This document shows positions 11,381 through 20,655 of a DNA stretch of 64,000 nt, piece by piece. The position numbers and the translations under genes are program-made. How positions within the stretch are numbered: position 1 is the stretch's first letter; each line of letters begins with the position of its first letter. The stretch is from Allofrancisella frigidaquae (lineage in GTDB: Bacteria; Pseudomonadota; Gammaproteobacteria; Francisellales; Francisellaceae). The DNA is taken from NCBI RefSeq assembly GCF_012222825.1, contig NZ_CP038017.1:310001-374000 (forward strand), written 5' to 3'. A model generated the notes under the pieces. The model did no database searches. It saw nothing but the letters and a program-made list of their open reading frames with translations, and had not been told where the DNA came from.

Positions 11381-12525
11381 TGCGAATAGGTATAGTAGCC
11401 GGTGAATTATCAGGGGATCAGTTAGGTGGTACTTTAGTTGCAAAGCTTAAAGAAAAGTATCCTGATGCTGTTATAGAGGGTATAGGCGGTCCTAAGATGG
11501 AGGCTTCTGGTTTTAAAAGTCTTTATCCTATGGATGCTCTTTCTTTGATAGGTTTTTTGGAGATAATTTCAAAAGGTTGGCAGATCTTAAATATACGTAG
11601 AAAGGTTATTAATCATTTTAAACAAACTAAGCCGGATATTTTTATAGGGATAGATGCTCCAGACTTTAATCTTACTGTTGAAAGAAAACTTAGAGCAGCT
11701 GGTATAAAAACTATACATTATGTTAGCCCTAAAATATGGGTATGGCGGGAATATAGAATTAAAAAAATCAGGAAAGCTACAGATAAAATATTGGCAATAT
11801 TGCCTTTTGAAGTTGATTATTATAAAAAAAGACATAACTTTGAAGCTATTTTTGTTGGGCATCCTTTGGCAAAAAATATCTCAATAAATATAGATAGAGC
11901 TAACTATAGAAAAGAGTTGGGTTTAGGAGATATAAGTTTACCAATATTGTCAGTTTTACCTGGCAGTAGGAGTAATGAGGTATCTAGACTTTTGCCTTTA
12001 TTTCTTGAAGCTTTACAGAAACTAGTTGACTCTGGATATAGGTTTCAAGCTGTGATGCCTTTAGCAAAACCATCTTTACAGTCAATTTTTGACCAGTATG
12101 ATGAGCAAATACAAAAGCTAAACATAAAAGTGTTCAATGCTAAATCCCATGATATTTTAAAAGCATCTGATTATAGTTTACTAGCTTCTGGTACAGCTAC
12201 TCTAGAAGCTATGTTATGTAAATTACCAATGGTGGTTGGATACAAGGTCTCAGCATTATCTGCTTTTTTAGGAAGATTGTTGATAGGTAATCATAGCTTC
12301 TGGGCTTTTCCTAATATTTTACATAAAAGTGAAATAATAAAAGAGTTAATACAAGAAGATTGTACAGTAGATAATTTATATCAAGAATTAAGAAGACTAT
12401 TTGATGATAAGCAAAGAAATGACTATATAACGCGGGAGTTTACAAGTATTCATGAAAACATGATAGTAGATACTGATCAAAAAATAGTTGGTATATTAGA
12501 CTCTATAATTGTTCAAAAATCTTAA
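11380..12525 (+). CDS. lpxB: lipid-A-disaccharide synthase LpxB
   Basis: Condenses UDP-2,3-diacylglucosamine with lipid X to form the lipid A disaccharide (GT-B fold, family GT19). The 381-residue protein has the N-terminal GELSGDQLGG signature, IGIDAPDFN and the HYVSPKIWVWRE motif, then LPGSRSNEV in the second domain. The start overlaps the lpxA stop by one base. It appears to be the last gene of the lpx operon; 60 bases follow before the next gene on the same strand. Confidence 0.96.
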   Translation: MRIGIVAGELSGDQLGGTLVAKLKEKYPDAVIEGIGGPKMEASGFKSLYPMDALSLIGFLEIISKGWQILNIRRKVINHFKQTKPDIFIGIDAPDFNLTVERKLRAAGIKTIHYVSPKIWVWREYRIKKIRKATDKILAILPFEVDYYKKRHNFEAIFVGHPLAKNISINIDRANYRKELGLGDISLPILSVLPGSRSNEVSRLLPLFLEALQKLVDSGYRFQAVMPLAKPSLQSIFDQYDEQIQKLNIKVFNAKSHDILKASDYSLLASGTATLEAMLCKLPMVVGYKVSALSAFLGRLLIGNHSFWAFPNILHKSEIIKELIQEDCTVDNLYQELRRLFDDKQRNDYITREFTSIHENMIVDTDQKIVGILDSIIVQKS

Positions 12526-12585
12526 TTTTTATAGCCTTTATATATATAATATTAGTTTAATAAAAGATAGTAGTGTGGGTGTTAT

Positions 12586-13164
12586 ATGTCGTTGATTTTA
12601 ATTTTGGTTTTAATTTTAGTTGTATTAATAATTATTGATCTTTTTCGTAAAAGTTTGCGTTTAAAACAAAAACTGACACTAGAGAATATGGAGAGAACAA
12701 GTAGTGAATTTTTAACAAGCCAACTAAAAAATGATTTTTCTGAAGATGTTGTAGAAATACAGCTTGAGTACCCTTTATTAAGAGAAGGATATCTTTTGCT
12801 GTATTTTGAAAGCATAGAACCTATTGAAATAAAAAATTTAGCTATGCAGTTGAAACACTATGATCTTAGGTACACTGAGGAGAAAGTTTTTCAAAAGATT
12901 AATTATAAAGACGTCATATTTAGCATATTGCCAGATAATGATAAGCAAGAATTTGAAAGAATTAATAATGGTAGTATAAATGGCATAATAGCTGTTATGA
13001 ATTTTAAGAAGCTTTCAGCTTTAGGATATGACGTAAAAACATGTTATGAATTATTGATGGATATTTTAGAAACTCTAAATAAATCTTATCACGGCACTTT
13101 AATGAATGAGCATAGGGTTAGATTAACAAAGAAAGATAAGCAAAAATTTCTCGAAGCTATTTAA
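12586..13164 (+). CDS. zipA: ZipA-like FtsZ-anchoring membrane protein (putative)
   Basis: The 192-residue protein has one N-terminal transmembrane segment (residues about 3-21, almost only Leu/Ile/Val), a short charged linker, and a C-terminal domain of about 130 residues. The last 40 residues follow the pattern of the ZipA FtsZ-binding domain: a helix with a small hydrophobic repeat (LLMDILETLNKSYHGTL), then acidic/turn residues, and LTKKDKQKFLEAI at the end. ZipA tethers FtsZ to the membrane; in E. coli it is 328 residues with a long Pro/Gln-rich linker, which is nearly absent here. The call rests on topology and this C-terminal pattern only. Confidence 0.55.
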   Translation: MSLILILVLILVVLIIIDLFRKSLRLKQKLTLENMERTSSEFLTSQLKNDFSEDVVEIQLEYPLLREGYLLLYFESIEPIEIKNLAMQLKHYDLRYTEEKVFQKINYKDVIFSILPDNDKQEFERINNGSINGIIAVMNFKKLSALGYDVKTCYELLMDILETLNKSYHGTLMNEHRVRLTKKDKQKFLEAI

Positions 13165-13401
13165 GCAAATATTACTTTTATACCTAGTAGGCTATGTCAT
13201 AAACTTATATGGGCTATTAAAAATTCCTAAGTCTTATTAAAAACCCCTTATATAAATCATATACTTAACTGATATCATTTGGTTCTAGCATAAGAGAGTT
13301 CTTAGTATTAAGTTTTTAATTATTACAATCAATAAGCTTGTTTAATTTTTACATCTTAATTTTCTTAAGTTGTTTAAGTGTATAAAAAAGGAGATATTAT
13401 A

Positions 13402-14721
13402 ATGAATGAAATATTAGCCCAACAAATAGTCACCTTAATAAGGCAATCTGTCCCTTACTCAAGTAATCTTCCTATTTTTCAGCAGAGTAAAAAGCTTCGT
13501 GGATTATTAAAATTATCATTAGCCGCTCCAACTAGCAATGATGAAGAAATTTCTTGTGAAAGGATTGCTTTATCATCTTTAATCGGGAAAATTGGAGATT
13601 GTACAGAGCAATCTAAGATCTGTTATGTTACTTTAAAGTTTTTAAATACAAAAATAGAGTCATTAAGAGGGTATACTGTATGTATAGTAAGATTAAATAT
13701 AAATACTCACCATTTTGTAATTCTTTATAAAACTTCTGATAGAGAGAGAATTAATAGTTATATAAACCAAAAACTTACTCCTACTTTTGAAAACTTTCTT
13801 ACTTATGTAAGAACGTCTAACCTTGATGTTTGGCTACTAGATACATACCTTAATTTAGGAACAAAAATCAAGTTTAATACATACGCTGAAATATATAAAG
13901 TACGTAAAGCTCTTCATCAACAAGATGATATGATAGTAGAAGAATTTCGTCAAAAAATGTATATGGGTTTAACATACGACTGTATTGAAGAGCTAGGAAG
14001 TGATGTAGTTGCAGACACTAAGTATAAAAATTTTTATAATAAGCTTTTTGGTAAGTTATGTAACAAAATCTATTGTGCTTCTTCGTCAGAAAAAAAGGGG
14101 CCTTTTAATTACAGTGAATTTAATTATAGTGAATATTATAATACAACATTTTATGAAAATGAGAATAGGATGGCAACTCAAGCTATGTATGAGGAGATTA
14201 ACTGTAAATCGACTTTTCTTGATTTGTCAAATATGATACCAGCTTCTCTTATAATTGATTTTTTAAAAAAATTGAAAAGTAAAACGAGTACTTGGTCGAA
14301 TCTTACTTCTAATTTTTCGAAAAAAGACTATTTTAATAGTCTTTTGGAATCGTTGAATGAAATTAGTTCCGATTATTTACCATTTGCTATAGCTCATTCG
14401 ATTCTGGCATATGTAATTGCTATATGTTTAGTTAAAAGAAGTAGAAATACTGAGAGATTTAATTTTCAGGTAGGTGAAGAAACCAAAACTGGCAACGGAG
14501 CTTTAGAGCTCCTTCAAAAACCAAAATTTGCTGCTTTAAGGAAGCTTATTGTTAAGAATAAGAATTATATGAGTTATAATGATTTAAGAAATTTTGTTAT
14601 CTTTAATATTGAAGGTGCTGACATCAAAGAAGATAGAACATTAAATGTTAATGAATTTCTTAGCGATTATAATCAGAATACGCCCTCATATAAAGCGCCT
14701 AATTGGTTTAAGCAGGAGTAG
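13402..14721 (+). CDS. unrecognised protein with papain-like Cys-His-Asp layout
   Basis: The protein is 439 residues from ATG 13402, which has a good AAAGGAG site 10 bases upstream; an in-frame GTG at 13378 lies before that site and is unlikely. Residues 64-149 show the spacing of papain-fold cysteine proteases or deamidases: Cys67 in GKIGDCTEQS at a helix start, His104 in NTHHFVILYK on a strand, Asp147 in VWLLDTYL. No signal peptide is seen. A hydrophobic stretch near residues 337-356 (FAIAHSILAYVIAICLV) could be a membrane helix. The rest is helical and unrecognised. It stands alone between lpxB/zipA-like and a tRNA. A secreted effector or host-directed enzyme is possible, but this is inference. 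Confidence 0.7.
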   Translation: MNEILAQQIVTLIRQSVPYSSNLPIFQQSKKLRGLLKLSLAAPTSNDEEISCERIALSSLIGKIGDCTEQSKICYVTLKFLNTKIESLRGYTVCIVRLNINTHHFVILYKTSDRERINSYINQKLTPTFENFLTYVRTSNLDVWLLDTYLNLGTKIKFNTYAEIYKVRKALHQQDDMIVEEFRQKMYMGLTYDCIEELGSDVVADTKYKNFYNKLFGKLCNKIYCASSSEKKGPFNYSEFNYSEYYNTTFYENENRMATQAMYEEINCKSTFLDLSNMIPASLIIDFLKKLKSKTSTWSNLTSNFSKKDYFNSLLESLNEISSDYLPFAIAHSILAYVIAICLVKRSRNTERFNFQVGEETKTGNGALELLQKPKFAALRKLIVKNKNYMSYNDLRNFVIFNIEGADIKEDRTLNVNEFLSDYNQNTPSYKAPNWFKQE

Positions 14722-14824
14722 TCTAAAATCATATAATATTTTTTATAAAACTATGAAAAATTTTTTTGTCAGTTTGAGTTATTTTAATTAAAGTTTTGAT
14801 ATTTAAATATATGTTAGGTGATAA

Positions 14825-14901
14825 TGGTGGGCCCAGTAGGACTCGAACCTACGACCTACGGATTATGAGTCCGGCGCTCTAACCAACTGAGCTATAGGCC
14901 C
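14825..14901 (-). tRNA. tRNA with CAU anticodon (Met elongator or lysidine-modified Ile2)
   Basis: A 77-base cloverleaf with encoded CCA. The acceptor GGGCCTA pairs with TGGGCCC (one G-U), the D stem is GCTC/GAGC, the anticodon loop is CTCATAA on stem CCGGA/TCCGT (one mismatch-like closing pair), and the T arm is GTAGG-TTCGAGT-CCTAC. The anticodon CAU reads Met, or AUA (Ile) if modified by TilS. The acceptor and the GGTCGTAGG variable/T region look more like bacterial tRNA-Ile2 than E. coli elongator Met, but I cannot decide by eye. It is not fMet, because the first acceptor pair is a normal G-C. Confidence 0.93.
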
Positions 14902-14984
14902 AAACATAGCCACAATTATATTTTAAAGCTTATTGTTAGTCAATATGTATTTGTTATTTTTTTCGGTTAAATTGTTCTAAAGAG

Positions 14985-15794
14985 CTATTTGTATATTTTT
15001 GCAGAAGAGCCAACTATCAAAGGATCTGGAGGTATAGCTACTTCTAATGATTTGTTATCATAATCTATAGTGTTAAGAACATATCTAATAGCGTTTAAAC
15101 GAGCCCTTTTTTTGTCATCTGATTTTACTATGACCCATGGTGCATATGGTTTGTCAGTATACATAAACATTCTTTCCTTAGCTTCTGTATAGTCATCCCA
15201 TTTATCTAAAGATGCTTTATCAATTGGACTAAGTTTCCATTGCTTTAGAGGATGCGCTTCTCTAGCAATAAATCTATTTTTCTGCTCCTGTTGACTAACT
15301 GAGAACCAAAATTTAATAATAATAGTGCCACTATCAACTAACATTTTTTCAAGCATAGGAACTTGTTCTAAAAAAGAGAAGTACTCTTTTTCTGTACAAA
15401 ACCCCATAACTCTTTCTACGCCAGCACGGTTGTACCATGATCTATCAAATAGAATTATCTCACCTCCGGATGGCAGATATTTGATGTATCTTTGGAAATA
15501 CCATTGGTTTCGCTCTTTCTCTGTAGGTTTTTCAAGAGCTACAACTTTAGCGCCGCGTGGGTTTAGATGTTCCATAACTCTTTTGATGGTTCCACCTTTG
15601 CCTGCAGCATCCCTGCCCTCGAAAATAATTAAAACTTTTTTGTTATTTTCTTTTACCCACCTTTGTAATTTTAGTAACTCTATTTGTAAATGGTATTTTT
15701 GCTTTTCGTAAATTTTACGAGGTATTTTATGCTTATATGGAAAAATATTCTCCAGAAAAAGCTTCTGACGTTCTGTTTGACTTAAAACTTCCAT
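14985..15794 (-). CDS. ppk2: polyphosphate kinase 2 (PPK2 family)
   Basis: Uses polyphosphate to phosphorylate nucleoside di- or monophosphates (P-loop kinase fold). The 269-residue protein has Walker A FEGRDAAGKGGT at residues 58-69, Walker B with Asp117 in LFDRSWYNR, and the lid motif following GVERVMGF. The single-domain length suits class I PPK2. Its position after the ispA/pcs genes on the minus strand suggests possible co-transcription, although 65 bases separate it from pcs. The window also encodes a Ppx-type exopolyphosphatase (40.99-41.92 kb). Confidence 0.93.
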   Translation of the reverse strand: MEVLSQTERQKLFLENIFPYKHKIPRKIYEKQKYHLQIELLKLQRWVKENNKKVLIIFEGRDAAGKGGTIKRVMEHLNPRGAKVVALEKPTEKERNQWYFQRYIKYLPSGGEIILFDRSWYNRAGVERVMGFCTEKEYFSFLEQVPMLEKMLVDSGTIIIKFWFSVSQQEQKNRFIAREAHPLKQWKLSPIDKASLDKWDDYTEAKERMFMYTDKPYAPWVIVKSDDKKRARLNAIRYVLNTIDYDNKSLEVAIPPDPLIVGSSAKIYK

Positions 15795-15859
15795 ATTGAA
15801 ATCTTTCTAATAAACAACCGTTTGAATATCTTAGCATAAACCGTTTATTTTTAGTAAAG

Positions 15860-16621
15860 CTAGTTAACCTTTGGGGTTTTAAAGTTTAACTTAAGACTAA
15901 AAACTATATAAAAAATGCTAAAAATAATTATTATAGTAATTAGTAAACTTGGTGTCTTTATTGGGTACATTAGTACAGCAATAAAGGTTGCTATAGAGGC
16001 AAGCATAGTAAATAAAAACGTAAATGTTTTGACCGCTTTGCTTTCACTAATATACTCTGTTCTTGATAAATAAATATATTTTATAGGTACAAAAGAGAAA
16101 ATTGCTAGAATTAATATAGTTATTTCATTAAGCCACTGTGGTGACTGAAAACACAGCATATATATAACTATGACATTCCAATAACTAGGAAATCCGACAA
16201 AGAAGCAATCTTTAGTTTTAGCATTGGGTTGGCAAAATTGGTATGATGAAGAGATGGTTATGAGGACTATAGCAACTAGTAACCACTCATGACTTACAAT
16301 GTTTGAAACATATATCCAAACACATGGCACTATAGAGTAAGTACTAAAGTCAATTATGTTGTCTAAAAGTCCGCCATCTAAAGGAGCAAGTTTTTTTATA
16401 TCAACAAGGCGCGCAAAGCTTCCATCAACAGAATCAATGAATACGGAAGCTATTATACTGAATAAAGATAGTCTCATATTATAATAATATAAATCTGTAT
16501 CTCCTAAAACATTTGCTTTCGCCGCTTCTATTGAGAATATAATTGCAAATATTCCAAACACAGCACCTAGTGAAGTAAAAAGGTGTACTAACCAAGCGTA
16601 TATTTTTTGTAAATTTTGCAT
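15860..16621 (-). CDS. pcs: phosphatidylcholine synthase (CDP-alcohol phosphatidyltransferase)
   Basis: Makes phosphatidylcholine directly from CDP-diacylglycerol and free choline. The 253-residue membrane protein has about eight hydrophobic segments. The CDP-alcohol motif has the long Pcs-type spacing: Asp66-Gly67, Ala70-Arg71, then eleven residues to Gly83, Asp87 and Asp91. The N-terminus (YAWLVHLFTSLGAVFG) matches the Pcs family. Pcs is characteristic of bacteria living with eukaryotic hosts, where choline is available. It is transcribed after ispA (49-base gap). Confidence 0.9.
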   Translation of the reverse strand: MQNLQKIYAWLVHLFTSLGAVFGIFAIIFSIEAAKANVLGDTDLYYYNMRLSLFSIIASVFIDSVDGSFARLVDIKKLAPLDGGLLDNIIDFSTYSIVPCVWIYVSNIVSHEWLLVAIVLITISSSYQFCQPNAKTKDCFFVGFPSYWNVIVIYMLCFQSPQWLNEITILILAIFSFVPIKYIYLSRTEYISESKAVKTFTFLFTMLASIATFIAVLMYPIKTPSLLITIIIIFSIFYIVFSLKLNFKTPKVN

Positions 16622-16669
16622 CGATTTAAATTTGGCTCTGATAAATTTTTGAAATTTTAACAGAAATGA

Positions 16670-17551
16670 CTAATAGTTTCTATCTATAACTAGGTTTATA
16701 AGTTTTTCTATATTGTGACAATTTATATCTTTAGCTTTAAGCTGGCTTATTAGAGAAGCCAGCAAAGTCTTTTTTTCATCTAAATAGTTTATAGCTTCTT
16801 CTAAGCCTAATAACGAAACATAGGTTGATTTATTAGCATCTATATCTTTTGCAGGAGTTTTTCCTAATTCTTTAGTGGTTTTTGTGACATCAAGAATGTC
16901 ATCTTTGATTTGAAAACATAGTCCTATAAGTAAAGATAAATCGTTAAGTATGAATTCTGTAGAGTCATCTGTATTCGTTGAGAGATAATATGGCAATAAA
17001 ATGCTAGCGCTAAACATTTTTGCTGTTTTATGGATATGGACGCATTCTAACTGATCTAGGGTTAGGAGTTTATTTTCACCTTCTATATCGAGCTGTTGAC
17101 CAGCTACCATGCCACCTAAGCCACAAAATTGTGCTAACTGGGAATTTATTTTTTTTAAGGTAAGTAAATCTTTAACATTAACTGTTTGAATTATTTGGAA
17201 AGCTAAAGCTTGTAAAGCGTCTCCAGCTAAAATTGCAGTGGCTTCATTAAACTTAATGTGGCATGTTGGTTTACCTCTACGAATCGTATCATTATCCATA
17301 GCAGGTAGGTCATCATGGATTAGAGAGTATGTATGTATAGCTTCGACGGCAAAAGCTAATTTATGACAGTCTTGAATATTGACATTTAAAGCTTCTCCAA
17401 TTGCATAAACAAATTGAGCACGTATTCTTTTGCCTCCAGCTAAGAAGCTATATTTTATTGCTTCAAGCAGAGTTTTAGAACTGCATTTAAGAGTTGTAAA
17501 CGTTTCTAGAATAAATTTATTAAAATCTTCTAGTTTATCTTTTTCTTTCAT
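16670..17551 (-). CDS. ispA: polyprenyl diphosphate synthase (geranyl/farnesyl diphosphate synthase)
   Basis: Condenses isopentenyl diphosphate with allylic diphosphates to give C15 (or C10) prenyl diphosphate. The 293-residue protein has the first aspartate-rich motif DDLPAMD at residues 80-86 with the two-residue insert of bacterial short-chain enzymes, a downstream RRGKPT, and the second motif KDDILD. The start overlaps the waaA stop by four bases (ATGA type), so the two are translationally coupled. Dxr in this window feeds the same pathway. Confidence 0.94.
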   Translation of the reverse strand: MKEKDKLEDFNKFILETFTTLKCSSKTLLEAIKYSFLAGGKRIRAQFVYAIGEALNVNIQDCHKLAFAVEAIHTYSLIHDDLPAMDNDTIRRGKPTCHIKFNEATAILAGDALQALAFQIIQTVNVKDLLTLKKINSQLAQFCGLGGMVAGQQLDIEGENKLLTLDQLECVHIHKTAKMFSASILLPYYLSTNTDDSTEFILNDLSLLIGLCFQIKDDILDVTKTTKELGKTPAKDIDANKSTYVSLLGLEEAINYLDEKKTLLASLISQLKAKDINCHNIEKLINLVIDRNY

Positions 17552-18843
17552 AAAAATTTGGTTATTAGATTGTATTGCTTTTCTAAAACATTACTATGAG
17601 CTTTAAAAGTGTAGTATGAATTTTTTGACATAGTATTTAAAATTTGGGTATTATCAAAAAGTTCAATTACTTTATTAGCAAGTTCGTCAGGACTATTAAT
17701 AATAATCAGAGCATCGTTTTTAATCAAATCTTTTGATATCTGGCTAAAGTTAAAAAGACTACTACCACTAATAATAGGCTTCGCTAAGGCTGCTGGTTCA
17801 AGTAGATTATGTCCACCTGTGTTGTTTAAGCTACCTCCAACAAATGTAATATCAGAAACATGATAAAGGTGTATAAGTTCCCCCATGGTATCTCCAAGGT
17901 AAACTTGGGTTTGTTTTTGTATGGAGTCTTTTGATACGCTTCTTTTTTGAAATGAAAATTTGTGTTTAGCTATAAGTTTTTCAACTTTTGAAAATCTTTC
18001 TTTATGTCTTGGAACTATTATAAGTAAACATTCTGGTTTTAGTTTTAAAATTTCTAAATGGGCTTTAAGTATGATCTCTTCTTCACCTTGATGAGTGCTA
18101 CCTGCAACCCAAACTGCGCGATTAGCTATACTTTCCTTTAAACCCATCATGTCTTTTTGTAGACTCTCTGGGGTTATTAGATTATATTTGAGATTACCAG
18201 TTATCGTAAGTTTTTCTTTAGGGACACCCAGAGAGATAAAGCGTTTTGCGTCTTTTTCAGTTTGGGCATTAATATGAGAGAGCTTACTAAATAAAAATTC
18301 TTTGCCAAATGGGATTTTTGTGTAGTTACGCATAGACTTTTTAGACAGTCTGGCGTTTGTTATAACTACAGGGATATTCTCATCAAAACACTTTTGTAGG
18401 ATGTTTGGCCATATTTCTGTTTCGATGATTATGAAAAATTTTGGGTTAAGTTTCGCAAAGAAGCTATTTATAAAAGGCTGTACATCATATGGTATATACA
18501 TATGGTATACATTATCGCAATTACCATATAATTGTTTTACTACATCACTACCAGTAGGGGTAGTAGTTGTAATGACAAATTTTTCGTTAGGATATTCTAG
18601 AATTAGTTTTCTTACTAGAGGTTCTGCAGATAATGTCTCGCCAACTGAAACAGAATGTATCCAAATGCAATTATTCAGTCGAGTTTTTGTTACAGCAAAT
18701 CTTTCAGCCCAACGTTGCCTATAATGGATATTTTTGAAACTTCGTTTTAGTTTTTTGACATATAGAATAGGAATATAGACTATAAATAAGCTAGAATATA
18801 CATAAGCTAAAAATCTGTATGTAATTTTTTTTAAGTAGTCCAA
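17548..18843 (-). CDS. waaA: 3-deoxy-D-manno-octulosonic acid (Kdo) transferase
   Basis: Adds Kdo to lipid A precursor at the inner face of the inner membrane (family GT30). The 431-residue protein has an N-terminal membrane anchor (about residues 10-28), WIHSVSVGETLSAEPL with the family Glu, ITTTTPTG, and a C-terminal GT-B domain with GGSLNNTGGHNLLEPAA. It is the upstream gene of a minus-strand set waaA-ispA-pcs and likely ppk2. Confidence 0.95.
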   Translation of the reverse strand: MDYLKKITYRFLAYVYSSLFIVYIPILYVKKLKRSFKNIHYRQRWAERFAVTKTRLNNCIWIHSVSVGETLSAEPLVRKLILEYPNEKFVITTTTPTGSDVVKQLYGNCDNVYHMYIPYDVQPFINSFFAKLNPKFFIIIETEIWPNILQKCFDENIPVVITNARLSKKSMRNYTKIPFGKEFLFSKLSHINAQTEKDAKRFISLGVPKEKLTITGNLKYNLITPESLQKDMMGLKESIANRAVWVAGSTHQGEEEIILKAHLEILKLKPECLLIIVPRHKERFSKVEKLIAKHKFSFQKRSVSKDSIQKQTQVYLGDTMGELIHLYHVSDITFVGGSLNNTGGHNLLEPAALAKPIISGSSLFNFSQISKDLIKNDALIIINSPDELANKVIELFDNTQILNTMSKNSYYTFKAHSNVLEKQYNLITKFL

Positions 18844-18923
18844 CTTAATCTTACCGGCGTAATAATTTATTTACTCTTTTAAGGATTATAGCATATATTT
18901 TTTTTCAATGAGGTTAGAAATTA

Positions 18924-19520
18924 TTAAGTGTTATTATCATCTTTAAAATTATTTAGGAGATTATTCAAAGCTTTTGCTCTATGGCTACAGAGGTTTTTTT
19001 CTTGTATAGTTATTTGAGCTAGAGTTTTGTTTAATTGGGGTAGTAAAAAAACAGGGTCGTAGCCAAATCCATAATTTCCTATAGGTTGATTAATAATCTT
19101 ACCATGTAATGTGCCTAATGCGATAGCTGGAGTAGGGTCATTCTCATGTTTTAAATAGGCAATAGTACATACAAATCTTGCATCAGTGTTATTTGATTTT
19201 TTTAATCTTTCTAGTAATTTTTCAATATTTGCTAAATCATTACCATGCTGTCCTGCATATCTAGCAGAATATATCCCAGGTTCACCGTTAAGCGTGAAAA
19301 CCTCTAAACCAGAATCATCAGCGATCGCTGGGAGCCCGGTATGCTTACAGCAATTGCGAGCTTTAAGTATAGCGTTTTCAATAAAGCTTAATCCTGTTTC
19401 TTCAATCTCTGGTACGTTAAACTCAGATTGCGGTAATACATTTATGTTTAATTTTGAAAAACTCTCTTTGAACTCTTTTATTTTTCCTTTATTGTTTGAC
19501 GCAAGTACTATTTCTTTCAT
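18924..19520 (-). CDS. rdgB: dITP/XTP pyrophosphatase (RdgB/HAM1)
   Basis: Hydrolyses non-canonical purine nucleoside triphosphates (dITP, XTP) to protect DNA and RNA. The 198-residue protein starts with [12 protein letters not shown], the nucleotide/phosphate loop of the family, followed by [24 protein letters not shown] (metal-binding Asp) and a C-terminal SHRAKAL motif. It faces proC, with about 100 bases between the divergent starts. Confidence 0.95.
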   Translation of the reverse strand: MKEIVLASNNKGKIKEFKESFSKLNINVLPQSEFNVPEIEETGLSFIENAILKARNCCKHTGLPAIADDSGLEVFTLNGEPGIYSARYAGQHGNDLANIEKLLERLKKSNNTDARFVCTIAYLKHENDPTPAIALGTLHGKIINQPIGNYGFGYDPVFLLPQLNKTLAQITIQEKNLCSHRAKALNNLLNNFKDDNNT

Positions 19521-19621
19521 ATTTTTTATAAAAATAACTTATATGCATAAGTGATATATTAGCAATATTTATATGAAATGTTATCATTTTATTTAATGCA
19601 AAATGTTTGAGGAATTAATTT

Positions 19622-20446
19622 ATGAATACTAAGATATGTTTTCTTGGTGGTGGTAATATGGCTAAAGCGATGATTTCTGGTTTAGTTAAAAGTAATTTTA
19701 ATCCGACAAACATAACTGTTATTGACAGAAATCTTGATAAGCTTAAGATTTTATCTAATAAATATGGGGTAGAAGTATCAAAGCCATTAAGTGATGCTAT
19801 AGCTGAAAGTGATATTATTGTTTTAGCTATTAAGCCACAGCAAATGGGTGAGCTTATTAAAAGTATTAAGGAGTATGTAAGTGGTACTCAGCTAATAATT
19901 AGCGTTGCTGCAGGTATTCAGATAGGTGTTTATACTAAACTGTTTGGTAAAGAGGTTGCTTTGGCAAGAGTAATACCGAATACACCAAGTAGCTTAGGTT
20001 ATGGCGCTACAGGTATATACTTTAATGAAAACGTAGACTCTAAGCAAAGAAATATAGTGATGGATGTAATGTCAGCTATGGGTATAATAGTTGTAGTAGA
20101 CAATGAAGATAAGATAGATGTTGTAGCAGCATGTGCTAGTTCTGCTCCAGCTTATTATTTGCAATTTATGGAGCATATGGTTAAAGCTGCTGTTAAAAAT
20201 GGTTTGGCGGAAGACCAGGCAAGTATACTAGTTATACAAAGCTGTTTAGGGGCGGCACAGATGGCATTAAATAGTGGTGATAGTATAGAAACATTGAGAA
20301 AAAATGTAACATCTAAGAAAGGTATTACAGCAGAGGCTTTAAAGGTTTTTGAAGATTTTGGCTTGGAGGTGATAGTAGATAAGGCGATTAAAGCTAACAT
20401 AAGAAGGTCGCAAGAATTAACAAAAGAGTTTGGTGAAGCTTTATGA
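19622..20446 (+). CDS. proC: pyrroline-5-carboxylate reductase
   Basis: Final step of proline synthesis, NAD(P)H-dependent. The 274-residue protein has the Rossmann loop GGGNMAKAMISG at residues 9-20, IKPQQM, and the C-terminal dimer domain with the family signature around SGDSIETLRKNVTSKKGIT. ATG 19622 follows GAGGAATTAATT. It is monocistronic by spacing: about 209 bases follow before the next gene, and I see no other gene there. Confidence 0.96.
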   Translation: MNTKICFLGGGNMAKAMISGLVKSNFNPTNITVIDRNLDKLKILSNKYGVEVSKPLSDAIAESDIIVLAIKPQQMGELIKSIKEYVSGTQLIISVAAGIQIGVYTKLFGKEVALARVIPNTPSSLGYGATGIYFNENVDSKQRNIVMDVMSAMGIIVVVDNEDKIDVVAACASSAPAYYLQFMEHMVKAAVKNGLAEDQASILVIQSCLGAAQMALNSGDSIETLRKNVTSKKGITAEALKVFEDFGLEVIVDKAIKANIRRSQELTKEFGEAL

Positions 20447-20655
20447 AAAAGTATTTTGTTGTTTTGAAGGCTTAAATTTAATTGTGAATATATTTTGGAA
20501 TAGAGGGTTTCGAATAATATTAATTTATAGTAACATGATGTAAAGATGGTAATTTAAAATGAATGTTTACTTTATGTATCTTGTAATGTATACTTTCACG
20601 GAAAAATATGCCAATTTGAGTTTATTAAGTTTTAAATAGGAGTAGAGGGAGATTC

